A program made the position numbers and the translations under genes. A stretch of DNA of 27,581 nt from Paramecium octaurelia (lineage: Eukaryota; Ciliophora; Oligohymenophorea; Peniculida; Parameciidae), in NCBI GenBank assembly GCA_905182995.1, contig CAJJDP010000143.1, positions 254,428 through 282,008 of the forward strand. Direction: 5' to 3'. Of the stretch, positions 1 through 14,100 are shown in pieces (the first letter of the stretch is position 1; each line of letters starts with the position of its first letter). Below the pieces are notes generated by a model. That model was not told where the DNA came from. It saw nothing but the letters and a program-made list of their open reading frames with translations, and searched no databases.

Positions 1-64
1 ACGACCCTATTCTTCCAAAAAGTTATCGATTTTTATAGCTATCAATAAAAATAAGTATTTTCAT
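1..64 (-). CDS. Possible 5' end of a gene leaving the window on the left (hypothetical)
   Basis: A bottom-strand ATG at 64-62 opens a frame that runs without TGA to the window edge, beginning MKILIFIDSYKNRQLFGRIG. The bottom strand is the purine-rich one here, as it is in the better supported bottom-strand gene at 27003-26176. Only 21 codons are visible, so no family can be named. A competing top-strand frame is open from 2 to the TGA at 332-334, which could instead be the 3' end of a gene entering from the left. Confidence is low for both. Confidence 0.22.
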
Positions 65-574
65 CTTATTTACATTTTTGTAAATAAATTTGATAGATAT
101 ATATCCAATATTCATAATATTATTCGTCAATAGCGGAATTTACTTACTTATTAGATTGGTTCTAAAGATAGTTCAGTCAGTTTACAGATTCAGTGGGAAA
201 TGTAGCAATTCTATTGTAATCTTTTATCTGCTAATACATATATTATGTTATTTAGGGGTTGTTTTATAATTGAAGGAATGGTAAATAAGTATTTATCTTT
301 TTAGTTAATTAGACATTTAAATAATTAATTTTGAAGTTTCACTTATTATAATAGGCTCACTCTTTTAATTTTATGTCATTATGGAACCAATTATGATATT
401 TTCAAGAATATTTCTTTTTAGACATATCGCCATGTAAAGTAGACATTAAACAATTACTCCTTTGAATTAACTAATCTACTTTTTTGTTTAGCATAACACG
501 TTAGATCAACATCTTAATAATTATTGAAATATTATATTCACATTATATAAAATTATCATTTTCGAACATTTTTA
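65..574. other. No convincing gene; AT-rich spacer
   Basis: Apart from the weak top-strand open frame ending at 334, nothing here was recognisable as a gene, RNA or repeat. If the flanking models are right, this is a divergent intergenic region between a bottom-strand start at 64 and a top-strand start at 575. Confidence 0.3.
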
Positions 575-1218
575 ATGGATCCTATCCTCAGTTTCGGCAT
601 ATCCAATGGTGATATAAAACCGATCTGGGGATACTTCTTAAAGTTTGAGCAAAAGATTTTCAATCTGTAAACATAAAGCGTTGTCATCATTTTTATTGTA
701 AGTCAATTTATTCTTGTTCCCCTTTCTATTACTAATATCCTGACTTTAGAATATGCTATCAAATGAGTTGTTTTAAGGAAACTTTTAATGTTATAATAAA
801 ATTTGGTTTAATATTACACAAATTTGGATACCTTACTAATAGAGGTCCAAATTGAGTAAATAAATGGATCGTTGAGCCTGAGTTAGTTTAAGTTTGGGTT
901 GATAGTAATGCTATTAATAATATCCTTAAAAATAATAATAATAAGAATAGTGGAGCACTTTTTTGTAATGAAGAATGCTTCAAATATATTATTCAAACAT
1001 TTGTGTTTTAGAATGTCCTGGTTAAACCTATTTATATAAAAATTGTTTTTAGAAATTGTGCGGACCTATATTCAGAATGTTTTGGTGTTGAAATATACGA
1101 GGAATTGCCTTATTGGTTAGAATAGAGAAATAAAATGTTATGCCATTCGTCCTAATTCAAGCCTTTTTAAAATTAGTTGACTAAGTATTTTACCATAATT
1201 TATTAAATTAGCGGGTGA
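575..1218 (+). CDS. Hypothetical protein, three-exon model, about 192 aa
   Basis: The ATG at 575 opens MDPILSFGISNGDIKPIWGY. Two small introns give a model without internal TGA. The first ends in TAG at 749 and starts at 716 (34 nt) or at a GTAAGT at 698 (52 nt, long for Paramecium). The second is 856-886, 31 nt, GTA...TAG. With the 34-nt choice the exons are 575-715, 750-855 and 887-1218, 579 nt in all, ending in TGA at 1216. The last exon contains a poly-Asn stretch around 930-955 and the segment YEELPYWLEQRNKM. The exon strand is purine-rich as far as about 1130 and pyrimidine-rich after that, so the 3' end is doubtful. It overlaps the 3' end of the converging model 1566-1072. I do not recognise the family. 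Confidence 0.38.
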
Positions 1219-1566
1219 ATACCTTAAAATATTTCCTCTGCTTTTCTCGATCAATATATTTTTCTACTAATCGTATATTATTTAATATTGTACCTCTCTT
1301 AAATATCCCCTTTGACTGTTCAATCCTTCTAGGAAATTTAATTCATTTTCACATGTTAAAATTATATGTAATATCAATATTATATCATTGTGCTTTCTTG
1401 ATTTATAATTATTATTTAAGGATCCTCTCTAAATAAGTACTTGTTTTTACCAAAATTTAAATACTTGATCTTAAATTTAGGAATCATTCTTGATTAACTA
1501 GCAAATTTGATTTAATTTTTGCTTAGTAGAGCTATTTTTGTTATCTTTATATTTCTTATTAATCAT
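1072..1566 (-). CDS. Hypothetical 164-aa protein, bottom strand
   Basis: A single exon runs from ATG at 1566-1564 to TGA at 1074-1072 with TAA/TAG as Gln. The product starts MINKKYKDNKNSSTKQKLNQ, is hydrophilic and charged, and has a helical-looking middle. The segment EKSRGNILRYSPANLINYGK is faintly like the helix before the core of Mediator subunit 4, but that is only an impression and not a call. The bottom strand is purine-rich across 1150-1500, which favours it over top-strand readings of the same stretch, including the frame open from 1215 to the TGA at about 1499. Its last 145 nt overlap the converging model at 575-1218, so at least one 3' end is probably wrong. Confidence 0.4.
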
Positions 1567-2182
1567 TATGATTTATGCTCTCAGTAGTAGCCCTATTTAT
1601 GTAATTGAAGAAATATAATTAAATAATTATATAAATATGTATATTATTATTTTTACTTTCTAATATTTTCTTCAAAAAAAAAAAGAACATTTCGTTTAAT
1701 AGTCTGTAAAAGTGTTTGTTGTTTCAAAAGAGAATGTGTTTCAAAAAACGATAACTTACACGAGCTCATGAAAAGTTGCTTACGTATTTCGATTATATTA
1801 ATGATGAAAAATTTTTGGTAAAAATTTATTCGAAGAAACTGCGTTTATCTATTTTAATAATATTACTTTCTCCTTTTCAGAACCTTTAAACATTTAAGTT
1901 AAAAATATTGTCTAAAATTCTTAGAAAAAAAGTTAAGTGTTTTATTAACTTTATTATAAGAATTTATTTTATAAAACTTAATGAGTAATTATTTTAAGTT
2001 TAATTATAATGATAGGAATTAATTAATTGCGGAATGAAATTTTAAATCCTATTTTAATTAATTAATTATTAATATGTTTGTTTTAATAATGGTAATTTTA
2101 CTTTAATTACCCTTCCAAAACCAAGCTTAAAGATTAAAACTTTAAGGACCGAAGCCTATATATATGAATTGCATATAAATAG
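1567..2182. promoter_or_regulatory. Divergent intergenic region upstream of the giant gene
   Basis: About 615 bases lie between the bottom-strand start at 1566 and the giant gene start at 2183. The stretch is AT-rich, with an A-tract near 1676-1684 and runs of TTAATTAATT near 2020-2070. No promoter motif can be assigned. A top-strand frame is open from ATG 1734 to TGA 2010-2012 (about 93 codons), but its composition is not persuasive, so it is not called as a gene. Confidence 0.3.
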
Positions 2183-5100
2183 ATGAAAGTTTTAAGAATT
2201 TAATATATTGTAGTAGAGAATGGCTTTGTGGGAAGCTAGTACTTTTACGAGTACCTTTCATAATCTGGAAATGTGCTAAATCTTGATAAGATTACATTCA
2301 CCTTATGGATAAACATATATTAAGTATCAAAATTGACTGGAAAGTAAATTTTGTTTGCTTTCGTCGATGGCAACACAAATAATCCTGTAAAGAATTAATT
2401 CATATTAGTATATTAATTTAATGTTGTATTATTAAACATCTGCTGGAAATTACAATATGACCTTATTGAATTAGAGGTAATCTCCAGAAATCGTTAATTT
2501 AACAAAGTATACATTTTATATATTCAAGGTAAAATGATCTTTATATTGGCAGTTGGTGTCATATTGTATTATCTATAGATTAGAGCACAAACAATACATT
2601 TATTAATTTGAAATTCTTTTCTACAATTGATTGGAAGATGAATTCAATTTAAGAGACTTTAGTTAATTAAAAGTAATTAATTTTGTTATAAATAGATTAA
2701 AGTATAATTTTGGGGTGCATTCTAGAATAACAAATGAGTAATTATTTAACACTTCTACTGATTACAAAGCATGTGTAAACATTGCTAATTTTTATTATAT
2801 CAATGGATGGACAACAATGGATTCAGAAATTTATTTGGACTATGATTTAGAATTGAAATACTTTCTCAAACCCTATTCGCTAAAAGGTCTTAATGTTACA
2901 GATTAATTTACGAATGTAGCTCTAAGATAATAGTCCAACCCAATATTTTATAGTGATTCTGTTGGTTTGCTGTTGTTTAAGAATACTCGGATAGTATACA
3001 ATTTTATGGAGGATTTAGGTTCCTTAACAATAATGTTTTGGATTAAACCATAAAATATAATATCACTTTTTTAGTTTATTTCTTTGACTGATGATGCATT
3101 GCAGCAGACAAGTCTAGGTTTTGGAGTAAATTTTGACTATTAATTATAATTTCATCAAAATTATAGTAATTCCCCCCTAGGTTAACTAGAAAATAGCGCT
3201 TGGTCTCATGTGACAGCTGGTGTTTTAGAGTTAAGTTATAATGCTGATTTTATTCCAACCAATTAAAAAAAGCTATTAAGAGTTTATATTAATAGCAATT
3301 AGGTTTCATAGAAAATCATATAAAATTTAATTGCATATAAAAGATTAATATTTGGACCAATATTTACAGATGATCTTGGAACTGAAATGATTGATATTTA
3401 AGACATCAGAATTTTTAAAGGTTATGGCATTAAACAGGGCCAAGGGGATTGCTTATTATTTGTTGGTGCATATTGTGCATTCTGTTCATCTAAAACTCAT
3501 TATTGCAAAGAACAAGATCCAAATGATGATGAAAATATTTATAATTGTACAGCTGGCTTTAAAGAAACTTAGAATAGTTGTTCTCCTATAACAATCTAGA
3601 ATTGTCTTAGACAATAAGGATCAGCTTGTATAAATTGTGCAGATAATTATAAATTATAAAGCGGATAATGCTATTAGATAAATCCTTTAGTGTCTCCATA
3701 TACTTGCTCAGATCCTAATGCAATATTTTGTAAAAGAAACATATAAAAATCTATTAATGAATGGAGCAAACTTTGTCAACCAAATTTTAGCATTTAGAAT
3801 GCTACAACTTATTGCCAATAGAATTCATCAAGTACTTGCTAATAGGCTTAATTCTTTAGAGCTTGCTATATATGCAAAGATGGCTAATATTTAACAGAAT
3901 TTAATACATGTTAAGAGACTTGTACAGAAAATTACAGATTTTAGTCAAATCGAGTTTGCTTAAAAAAATGCCCAGGAAAATATTTATACAAGTAAAATTG
4001 TAAGAATACAGAATTACCCCCTACGTATGAATGTAGAAGTACGAATAAATGCAAAGAGAGCGAAAAGGATATTGGCTATTATTGTCTAAGTGATAAAGAA
4101 TAAACTAAAAAGTACTAAAAATGTGAGGAGCGTGACTCAAGACAGGATAAATGCAACTAACTCTGTTTATATTGCTTTGGTGGGAAGGATAATCAATGTT
4201 TGGGTTGTCAAAAAAATTATTTCTTTAGTCCTTATGATACAACTTGTGTGAAAGATTGCAATAATCTTAAAATATTTAAATATAATAATAGAGAAACAAT
4301 GGTTTGTGAAATAGAATGCCCACCATCATATTTAACATAGGAATTAGAATGTGTTAAGAGTTGTAAAGTTGGTTATGCTGTCTATAATAATACAGTATGC
4401 CTACCATAAACTCAAATTACAGATAATTTCTTAATGACTTACTCTGATTCTTACCCATCAAAAACTATATTTGTTGATTGCCCTCAAATTTGCTAAACAT
4501 GCACTAATTAAACCTTTTGTACTCGTTGTCTAAATCATTACATTTTAAACCAAAATAAATGTCTTATAACATGCTATCCACAATATCTATATATTGATGA
4601 AGATGATGTTGGTCATTGCTTAACTAGCTGTGATCCAAATGATTTTGTATACGATAATGCTAATATTGAAGGATATTCTATTAGACAATGCTTCAAAAAT
4701 AAATGTGGCTCAATTTAGATTAATTAGAAGCAATAAACTTATTTACATTAAACGAAACCTCTTACTTGTATGTATCCATGTGATGATCAATATTATTTTC
4801 AATAAAACACAGATTAATGCTCTAAATGCAACTCAATTTGCTAGAATTGTTAAAACTCAGCCAATTTTTGTACTAAATGCTGGCCAGGAACTTTTCTTTA
4901 AGACAATAGTTGCTTCACTTCTTGCCAATCTAAATTTAAGAATTACATGAATAATCAATGTGAAGGCTCATGCTCTAGCGGATTTACTATTAATGACAGT
5001 AAAATTCAAGCCTGTGTCTCTTTTTGTGGGGAAATATTTTCTAATTTTACCTATGTACTCAATGGTCAATGTTATCAGAATCCTCCCACAACTGGAGCAT

Positions 5101-8100
5101 ATTGCATAAGATAATGGTGTTAAAATTGCTTTTATAAATGCAAGACTTGTTCTGGTCCATAAAGTAATTAATGTTTAACCTGCTATGATAAAACATTTCT
5201 CTTAAATAATTAGTGTGTGCTAGATTGTGGTGCTAAGTTTTATGATTTGTTAAATTGGAAATGTGTCGAAGTTTGTCCAAACAATACTTATGCTACCTCT
5301 GGTTATGAGAGTATTAATTCAGATTTAAAACTAGGCAACTTCTGTTCCTCAACCTGCTTATATAATTAGTTTTAATATAAGGGTTAATGTACTGATATCT
5401 AACCAGAAAACACCTTCTATATACAGAAGACTAATTATAGATTATGCGGTAAATGCACAGAAGCATGTAAAACATGTTTTGATTCCTATTCGACCACTTG
5501 TAGCAAATGCAATCCAGGATTTTATTTATATAATACTACTTGCTCTACCGAATGTTCTGATGATATTCCCTATAAAGATACACTTAATAATTTATGTGTT
5601 GTTACTTGCATAAGTTATTAAGAAAATGGATATTGCGTTGCTAGCTGTTCAGATAAGTATTACAGGTATGATGCTCAGAAATAATGTAATGAATTTGGTT
5701 GTCCTAAAGGAACTTATAATTAAGTTTCTACACATAATTGCTATGCTTGTGCACCTGGATGTGCTACTTGTACGAATGGATTGTCAAATTCATGTAACAC
5801 ATGTATAGAAGGATATTTTCTACAAGGTACATCAACATGTACGAATGAGTGTAATGTGGATCCAGATATTTTTTAAGATTGGATTACTGGAAAATGTGTT
5901 GAATAGTGTCCAACTGGGGCTTACTTGTAAACTTTACCTAGTGGGTCCCTAGCATGTAAAGTAACTTGCCCTATTTATTATTATTCAAATGTTTGTGTTG
6001 CAACCTGCCCTCCTCAAACTTTTTCTGATGGAAATATCTGTACTTCATGTGCAGAACCTTGCACTGTTTGTTTTGGTAAATAAGTTAACCAATGCACAAA
6101 ATGTGATTCTGGATATTATTTGGCTGATACTACTTGTGTCGAAGTATGTCCAAATACAATACCATATGCAAATCTAGCTAATTAGACTTGTGTCTCAACA
6201 TGCCCAGATTTCTTGTATTTAGCTAAAAAACTCTGTTTTAGCTCTTGTCCAGGTTTCTTAGCTATTTATCAATTAAATGGGAAAAAAGAATTTGTTGATT
6301 AATGCTATTATTCTAAATCTTATTTATCTGCAGGAATTTGTTTACCATGCATTTCTATTTGTAAAGAATGCTATGGACCTTTAAATGGAAATTGTTTAGA
6401 ATGTGAATCACCTTACTATTTATATCAATAAAAATGTTAATCGGCTTGTCCATCATAATTATACACTGACTTAGCAGATAAGACTTGCAAAGAATCCTGT
6501 CCATCCACTACGGTTATATAAGGTTAGTATTGTAAGCCCAATTGTGATATCAATTATTCTTAGTATGGTTAGCTTTGCGTCGCAATATGCCCAAAATTTA
6601 CATACAAATTAAATTCAAAATGTTTACTTTGCAATTCTTTATGTAGGACTTGCAACGGACCCTTAGTAAGTTAATGTTAATCTTGCATAGAAAACTATCT
6701 ATTAAATAGTAGTACTTGCACATAAACCTGCCCAAACCTAGATGATTTCGAGACTTAAAAATGTGTCAGCACTTGTGGTACAAAGTATGAATTAACTGAT
6801 CTCAAAAGTTGCGTGACAACTTGTCCAAAGGGATATTTAAAATGTAATAAAAATTGTTTGAAAACTCCACCCGATGGGTATTATTCAGATGGAGTAAATT
6901 GCATTTAATGCAATAGCAGATGTGCCAAATGCACATCCCTAAATGTATGCTAAGCATGCAATAAAAACAACTTTCTAACTTTATAAACCTGTGCTAGTTT
7001 TTGTATGAATAAATATCTTTATATGGATCCAACAACATAGACTTGCGTTACAAAATGTCCACCATAACTTTACCATTAAGAATCCTATGATAAAAGGGGT
7101 TGTGTTGAGGATTGTCTCTTTGGCTTTAAATTTAATAATTAATGTGTTAATTCTTGTCCAAAAGGAATGTATGTTAAGAATAATTTCTGTATAAGTTGCC
7201 CTTAGACTTGCGAAGAATGTACTTCAGCAACAAATTGCACTTTATGTGGTAAAGATTATTTTTTAGAAAATGGACTTTGTTAGTTAAGTTGTTTAGCTGG
7301 TAAAACTGATTATAAAAACCATACATGTGTCTCATAATGTGATCCATCATTATTTGAATATCAAAATTAATGTTTAGAAAGTTGTCCCACAAATCCAGTA
7401 GTTTATTATCATTCAAATATTTGTATGGATGCATGTCCAAATAGTACATTCTAGAACAATTAAGAATGCTTGGATTGCGATGTTTCATGTTCATCATGTG
7501 TAGGCCCATCAAACAATGATTGCTTAGTTTGCAAAGAAACCTACTATTTACTTGACTAAAAATGTATTCTCTCTTGTCCTTATCTATATAATGAAGTAGA
7601 AAGATCTTGTGTTATTTCTTGTCCTCCAAATTTTTTTTAGAATGGGAGTAGGTGTTTTTAGATTTGTAGTTAATACATGTACTTTGATACTTGTGTATCA
7701 AGCTGCCCACCAGCAACATACCATTCAAAAAATTTTAACTGTTATGATTGCTCTTAGGATTGTCTTGAATGCGATTCTTTTGGCTGTCTTAAATGCGGAA
7801 ATGGATCATTTTTAAATGACGGAATTTGTAGTAATTATTGCCCATACTTTTACAACATTATCTTAAATCAATGCGAGGAATAGTGTCCAAAAGGAACATT
7901 TCTTTATATCGATCAATGTTATGCATCCTGTCCAATCAATACTTATACATATTTGTAAACATGCCTTTTAGACTGTCCTTGGAAAACTGTTGCAATAGAT
8001 TCTATATGCTACTAATGCCCAGAGAGATGTTTAGTATGTAAAAATTAATATGAATGTATGAATTGCGAACCACCTTATTACGAATATAAAGGAGAATGTG

Positions 8101-11100
8101 TAGTCGCATGTCCAAAAGTACTTCCCTATTAGAATAAAGTTTACCATGTATGTTAATCAGAATGTTCTCCAAATACATATGAAAAAGGATATGATTGTAT
8201 TAAAGAATGTGATTTAATTATCCATTAGAATAAATGTTTAAAATAATGTCCCTACGGATATTATGGTAATACTATATGCAAAGCATGTAAATTGGAGTGT
8301 AAGGCTTGCACTGATTTTAATATATGCACAGAATGCTAAGACAATTTTTACCTTGAGCATAATTCATGCGAGACATTATGTACAAGAATCAAAGATTTGA
8401 AATAAAAGAAGTGTGTTGATTCATGTTCCTTGCTTTTATATCAAAATGTATGCTATGAAACTTGTCCTGTAAACACATATTAATATGCAAATACTTGTCT
8501 ACAAAAATGTTAAGATGGATATTTTGGTTCGACAGAATTCAAATGTGAACAATGTCCTTCTTAATGTATCACATGCTTAACGTTTAATTAGTGTAACAAT
8601 TGTAAAATTGGATATTATTTATATCAGCAATAATGTTTAGAATAATGTCCTGATAAATCATTTTCAAATCCATTAATCGGTTAATGTTCATAATCATGTC
8701 CAGATAAAACTTATCTTATTAGAAATTAATGCTTGTATGATTGTCCAGGCGATTATTTCAACGACACTGAAAGTTATAAATGCGTTTTATCTTGTAAAAA
8801 GCAACAATATCTTAATAAAAACAGTTGTTATCCCTGCTCTTTTGAATGTGATTAATGCACAGCATATGGAAATTAAAATTGCATAGCATGCGCAACTAAT
8901 TACGTTTTAACTGAAGATGGACGTTGTTTTGGAAGATGCAAAGCAGGTTATTATTAAACATCAAATTCTTGTGAAAAATGCTTACATAAATGCCTAACTT
9001 GTTAAAATGGTACAGAATGTTTATAATGCAGAGGAAATAACAGAAATCAACTTGATTGCTCATGTCCAAAAGGATTTTATGATGATCCATTTTATGATAA
9101 TTGTTAAATATGTCCATGTGAGGAATGTACTTCTGAATCTCGGTGTCTAGTATGCAAAAATAATCTCTAAGTTCCCAACTGTTCATGCAACAGGAGACTT
9201 AATGAAGATTGGTGTATTACTTGTCAAATAGGATCTGTCAATATATAGTTTTCCGACGACCTAAATTCAATAATAGTTTATTTTGGATATTTGATATCTG
9301 TTAATTTAATTAACCCTTTCTAACCCTCAAGTTGTTCTTTTTGGTTTAATAAAGCTGAAATATTTGGAAAAGATGCTTAATGCTATTTGTCATGGGACAG
9401 GTATGTGGTTCACATCTTATTGGAGCCATACGCTTCTGTAAATATTGGAGATAAATTGAGTTTCTAATAATCTTTCTATCGAGATGTGAATGAAGGTCTT
9501 TGTGATAGATAATACATTGAGACATTTATTGATAGTACTGTGAAGGGCCCATCAGCTTTAACTAAGCCTTATGTACTTTTTGATGTGCCATCTGTTGTAA
9601 GTACTTGTAAGACAATTGAAGTTAAATAAATTTTACTGGGTGGAACAGCAAAGAAGATTCAAAAAGTATTATTTTGGACTCTTCACGAAATGGATAATGA
9701 GAATAATTATTTATAAATGGATGCATTTTTGGCAGGTTAAAAGAATGAATTCATTATTCCTATAGGTACCCTAGCCTCTAATGTTACTTATACCATAACA
9801 GCCAAATATATAAATTTTATAAATAGAGTGAATTTCACAACCTTCACATTCACTACACTACCAGACCTAGTTCCTTATGTTTTTCTATAATATAATCCTT
9901 TGAGGGCTAGGATTTATGTTTTCGATTGTAAAAACACATATTCTGATATGGAAAATGAATTTAATTTGGCCATTCAAATTTCTGATTCCGATAATAGAAC
10001 TTACATTTCCATATAGCAATCCATTAACCCCATTTATGAAGTCCCATTAAATGAATCTCTATTACCNTGTCCAAAAGTACTTCCCTATTAGAATAAAGTT
10101 TACCATGTATGTTAATCAGAATGTTCTCCAAATACATATGAAAAAGGATATGATTGTATTAAAGAATGTGATTTAATTATCCATTAGAATAAATGTTTAA
10201 AATAATGTCCCTACGGATATTATGGTAATACTATATGCAAAGCATGTAAATTGGAGTGTAAGGCTTGCACTGATTTTAATATATGCACAGAATGCTAAGA
10301 CAATTTTTACCTTGAGCATAATTCATGCGAGACATTATGTACAAGAATCAAAGATTTGAAATAAAAGAAGTGTGTTGATTCATGTTCCTTGCTTTTATAT
10401 CAAAATGTATGCTATGAAACTTGTCCTGTAAACACATATTAATATGCAAATACTTGTCTACAAAAATGTTAAGATGGATATTTTGGTTCGACAGAATTCA
10501 AATGTGAACAATGTCCTTCTTAATGTATCACATGCTTAACGTTTAATTAGTGTAACAATTGTAAAATTGGATATTATTTATATCAGCAATAATGTTTAGA
10601 ATAATGTCCTGATAGATCATTTTCAAATCCATTAATCGGTTAATGTTCATAATCATGTCCAGATAAAACTTATCTTATTAGAAATTAATGCTTGTATGAT
10701 TGTCCAGGCGATTATTTCAACGACACTGAAAGTTATAAATGCGTTTTATCTTGTAAAAAGCAACAATATCTTAATAAAAACAGTTGTTATCCCTGCTCTT
10801 TTGAATGTGATTAATGCACAGCATATGGAAATTAAAATTGCATAGCATGCGCAACTAATTACGTTTTAACTGAAGATGGACGTTGTTTTGGAAGATGCAA
10901 AGCAGGTTATTATTAAACATCAAATTCTTGTGAAAAATGCTTACATAAATGCCTAACTTGTTAAAATGGTACAGAATGTTTATAATGCAGAGGAAATAAT
11001 AGAAATCAACTTGATTGCTCATGTCCAAAAGGATTTTATGATGATCCATTTTATGATAATTGTTAAATATGTCCATGTGAGGAATGTACTTCTGAATCTC

Positions 11101-14100
11101 GGTGTCTAGTATGCAAAAATAATCTCTAAGTTCCCAACTGTTCATGCAACAGGAGACTTAATGAAGATTGGTGTATTACTTGTCAAATAGGATCTGTCAA
11201 TATATAGTTTTCCGACGACCTAAATTCAATAATAGTTTATTTTGGATATTTGATATCTGTTAATTTAATTAACCCTTTCTAACCCTCAAGTTGTTCTTTT
11301 TGGTTTAATAAAGCTGAAATATTTGGAAAAGATGCTTAATGCTATTTGTCATGGGACAGGTATGTGGTTCACATCTTATTGGAGCCATACGCTTCTGTAA
11401 ATATTGGAGATAAATTGAGTTTCTAATAATCTTTCTATCGAGATGTGAATGAAGGTCTTTGTGATAGATAATACATTGAGACATTTATTGATAGTACTGT
11501 GAAGGGCCCATCAGCTTTAACTAAGCCTTATGTACTTTTTGATGTGCCATCTGTTGTAAGTACTTGTAAGACAATTGAAGTTAAATAAATTTTACTGGGT
11601 GGAACAGCAAAGAAGATTCAAAAAGTATTATTTTGGACTCTTCACGAAATGGATAATGAGAATAATTATTTATAAATGGATGCATTTTTGGCAGGTTAAA
11701 AGAATGAATTCATTATTCCTATAGGTACCCTAGCCTCTAATGTTACTTATACCATAACAGCCAAATATATAAATTTTATAAATAGAGTGAATTTCACAAC
11801 CTTCACATTCACTACACTACCAGACCTAGTTCCTTATGTTTTTCTATAATATAATCCTTTGAGGGCTAGGATTTATGTTTTCGATTGTAAAAACACATAT
11901 TCTGATATGGAAAATGAATTTAATTTGGCCATTCAAATTTCTGATTCCGATAATAGAACTTACATTTCCATATAGCAATCCATTAACCCCATTTATGAAG
12001 TCCCATTAAATGAATCTCTATTACCAAAGGAAACCCCATTACTTTTTGTTGCATCAACAAGAAACTCTGTCATTCAAGAAAAGTTTTATCTAAAATCCAA
12101 AAAGATTGACATTTAATTTCTTTAGAAGGATAGATTCATTGGATTAGACAATTAAATTAATGCAAGAGCCTTTGATAGAAATATATAAGATGAAGTGTTA
12201 AGTACATTAAATATTGAATATTAATGGTAGTGCAATAATCTATTCAATTTATAACCTTGTAAGACAGAAGAAAATAAAATAATGGAATTTCCATCCAGAA
12301 GAATTGCTGACATTTTTGCAGATAGTTAAAATACTACTTTTGTCTTCTTTGTTAAGGCATCGAAAGATAATAGATGGACAGTAAAAGAGCAATTGATAGT
12401 TGTCACAGATTTTGAAATCGAGGAAGAATTTGTATTAAATTAAGAAATCCCTCAAAAAGCTGTCAATCTTAATGATGAAATAACTATTTTAATTAGAAAT
12501 AATTAAAAACATGCTTTCGTTATGTAAGAATTCAAAATTTTGGCATCTATCAAAACTACAGGATAAACTGTAAAGTTTAGGCTCACAGGATTAACAACCA
12601 ATTACAATAGTCCTGTGTACATATATCTAGTCCCAGGCAATGAATCTATAGCATTTCAGCTAAACAGCCCTCCTTCAGAAGTTTAATTCAATTTAAATCC
12701 TATTCTAGGCGAATCTTTAGATTACTTTAACTATTCTATGCAAAACTTTCAACCAGAAAATACTTTTAGCATTTATTACTATTTTGACAAGCTTACTCTC
12801 TAAAATGATGTAAACCTATAATCAGTCAATAATGGCATCCCCTTGGTGATTAATTCACAAGAATTGACAGGTTCCTTCTAACTTCCAAATGGAATTATTG
12901 ATGATGCAATATCCGTACTTTTTTAAATTGAATCAGCAATGGGATCAAAGTCCTATTTAGTATAGGATATTCAAGTCAATAGAAAAAATTATCAGACAAA
13001 TAAATTATACTAATCCTTCAATAATCAAACTAATTTTTCAAATTTGCAAAGTATTCATACTATGACTAAATTAATGGAAATTGAATAATAATAGGTATGC
13101 TTGAAACAATGTTCAGGAGTTGGTACATGCATCGACAAAAAGTGCAAATGCCCTCCAGAATATTATTTTGATGATTGCAGTGGAAACATAGAAGAGTACA
13201 ATAATTTTAGTAGCCTTATTTTAAATGCTTTGCAATAATTAATTAAAATTCCAATAAAAAATGATGATGAGTTTAGATTATTTAGCTAATCTTTATTGTA
13301 TTTATCCACTCTAAAAGATTTAAATAATACAATTTCAAATTCAGATTGCTAAAAAATATTAGAATAATACATTTAAAATCTTAATTCAAGATTAGAAAAA
13401 ATCAACCAATATTCAATTAATCTTTAATATCAGTCTACTGCTTATCTGAATTACTCTCAAATTGATATAAGATCACTGGAAAATTAGAATGATTTATACA
13501 CAGCCTTAAAGAGCACAGTATTTATGTGGGCTAAAACTTTATTTACCGAAGACTCTGCTGTCTATTAATTGCAAAGTCGGTTAAAAAGCTTTTTGTCAGC
13601 CATAATAGAATTATCTCTATTTGGTATTGAACTTAATGGATCTATCGATTACTCATTTGATACTGCCTTTTTAAAAATGTAACGAATTAAAAATATATCC
13701 AATATCGCAAATGGAAGACTATTAGTTGAATCTACTGAAGATAATTCCAGAGATTCCGAATACTATGACGTCGTTTAATCTATATATATTCGAAATTACT
13801 TTGCTTTTGATGGTTACTATCCGTATCCCTTATAATTATATCCACTTTATGATTACTAAATACGTCAATAGAATAGAAAATAAAATATTTAATTATAAAC
13901 ATATATCTCCTACAAGTTTAAAATACTTAATGATACTGCAAATCTTGTTTGTTTAATGAGAAATTCTTAGACGTATGAATGGTCAAATGAAAATTGCACA
14001 CTTCATGAATCCAATACATCCTATTTTTGTAATTGTACAACACTTGCTCCAACAACCATCTGCAATGATTATGACTACCTTTTTTCAAGCTCCCCTTAAT

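Noticed and set aside
2534..2630. ATG 2534 with a hydrophobic MIFILAVGVILYYLQ as signal peptide and gene start
   Set aside because: It stops at TGA 2609. The upstream exons from 2183 with two 22-nt introns give a continuous LamG-like domain, and this ATG falls out of frame in that model.
7174..7512. Bottom-strand 112-codon ORF
   Set aside because: It is antisense to the uninterrupted Cys-rich frame of the giant gene, and its composition (Met, His, Asn-rich) is a by-product of the Cys and Pro codons on the other strand.
8896..9186. Bottom-strand 96-codon ORF, repeated at 10855-11145
   Set aside because: It is a shadow of the Cys-rich array on the top strand. The one-residue difference between copies reflects the silent change at 9041/11000 of the real gene.
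10067..10067. Tandem gene duplication as a biological event at the N positions
   Set aside because: Three independent near-exact duplications each meeting at exactly one N are better explained by unmerged overlapping contigs.
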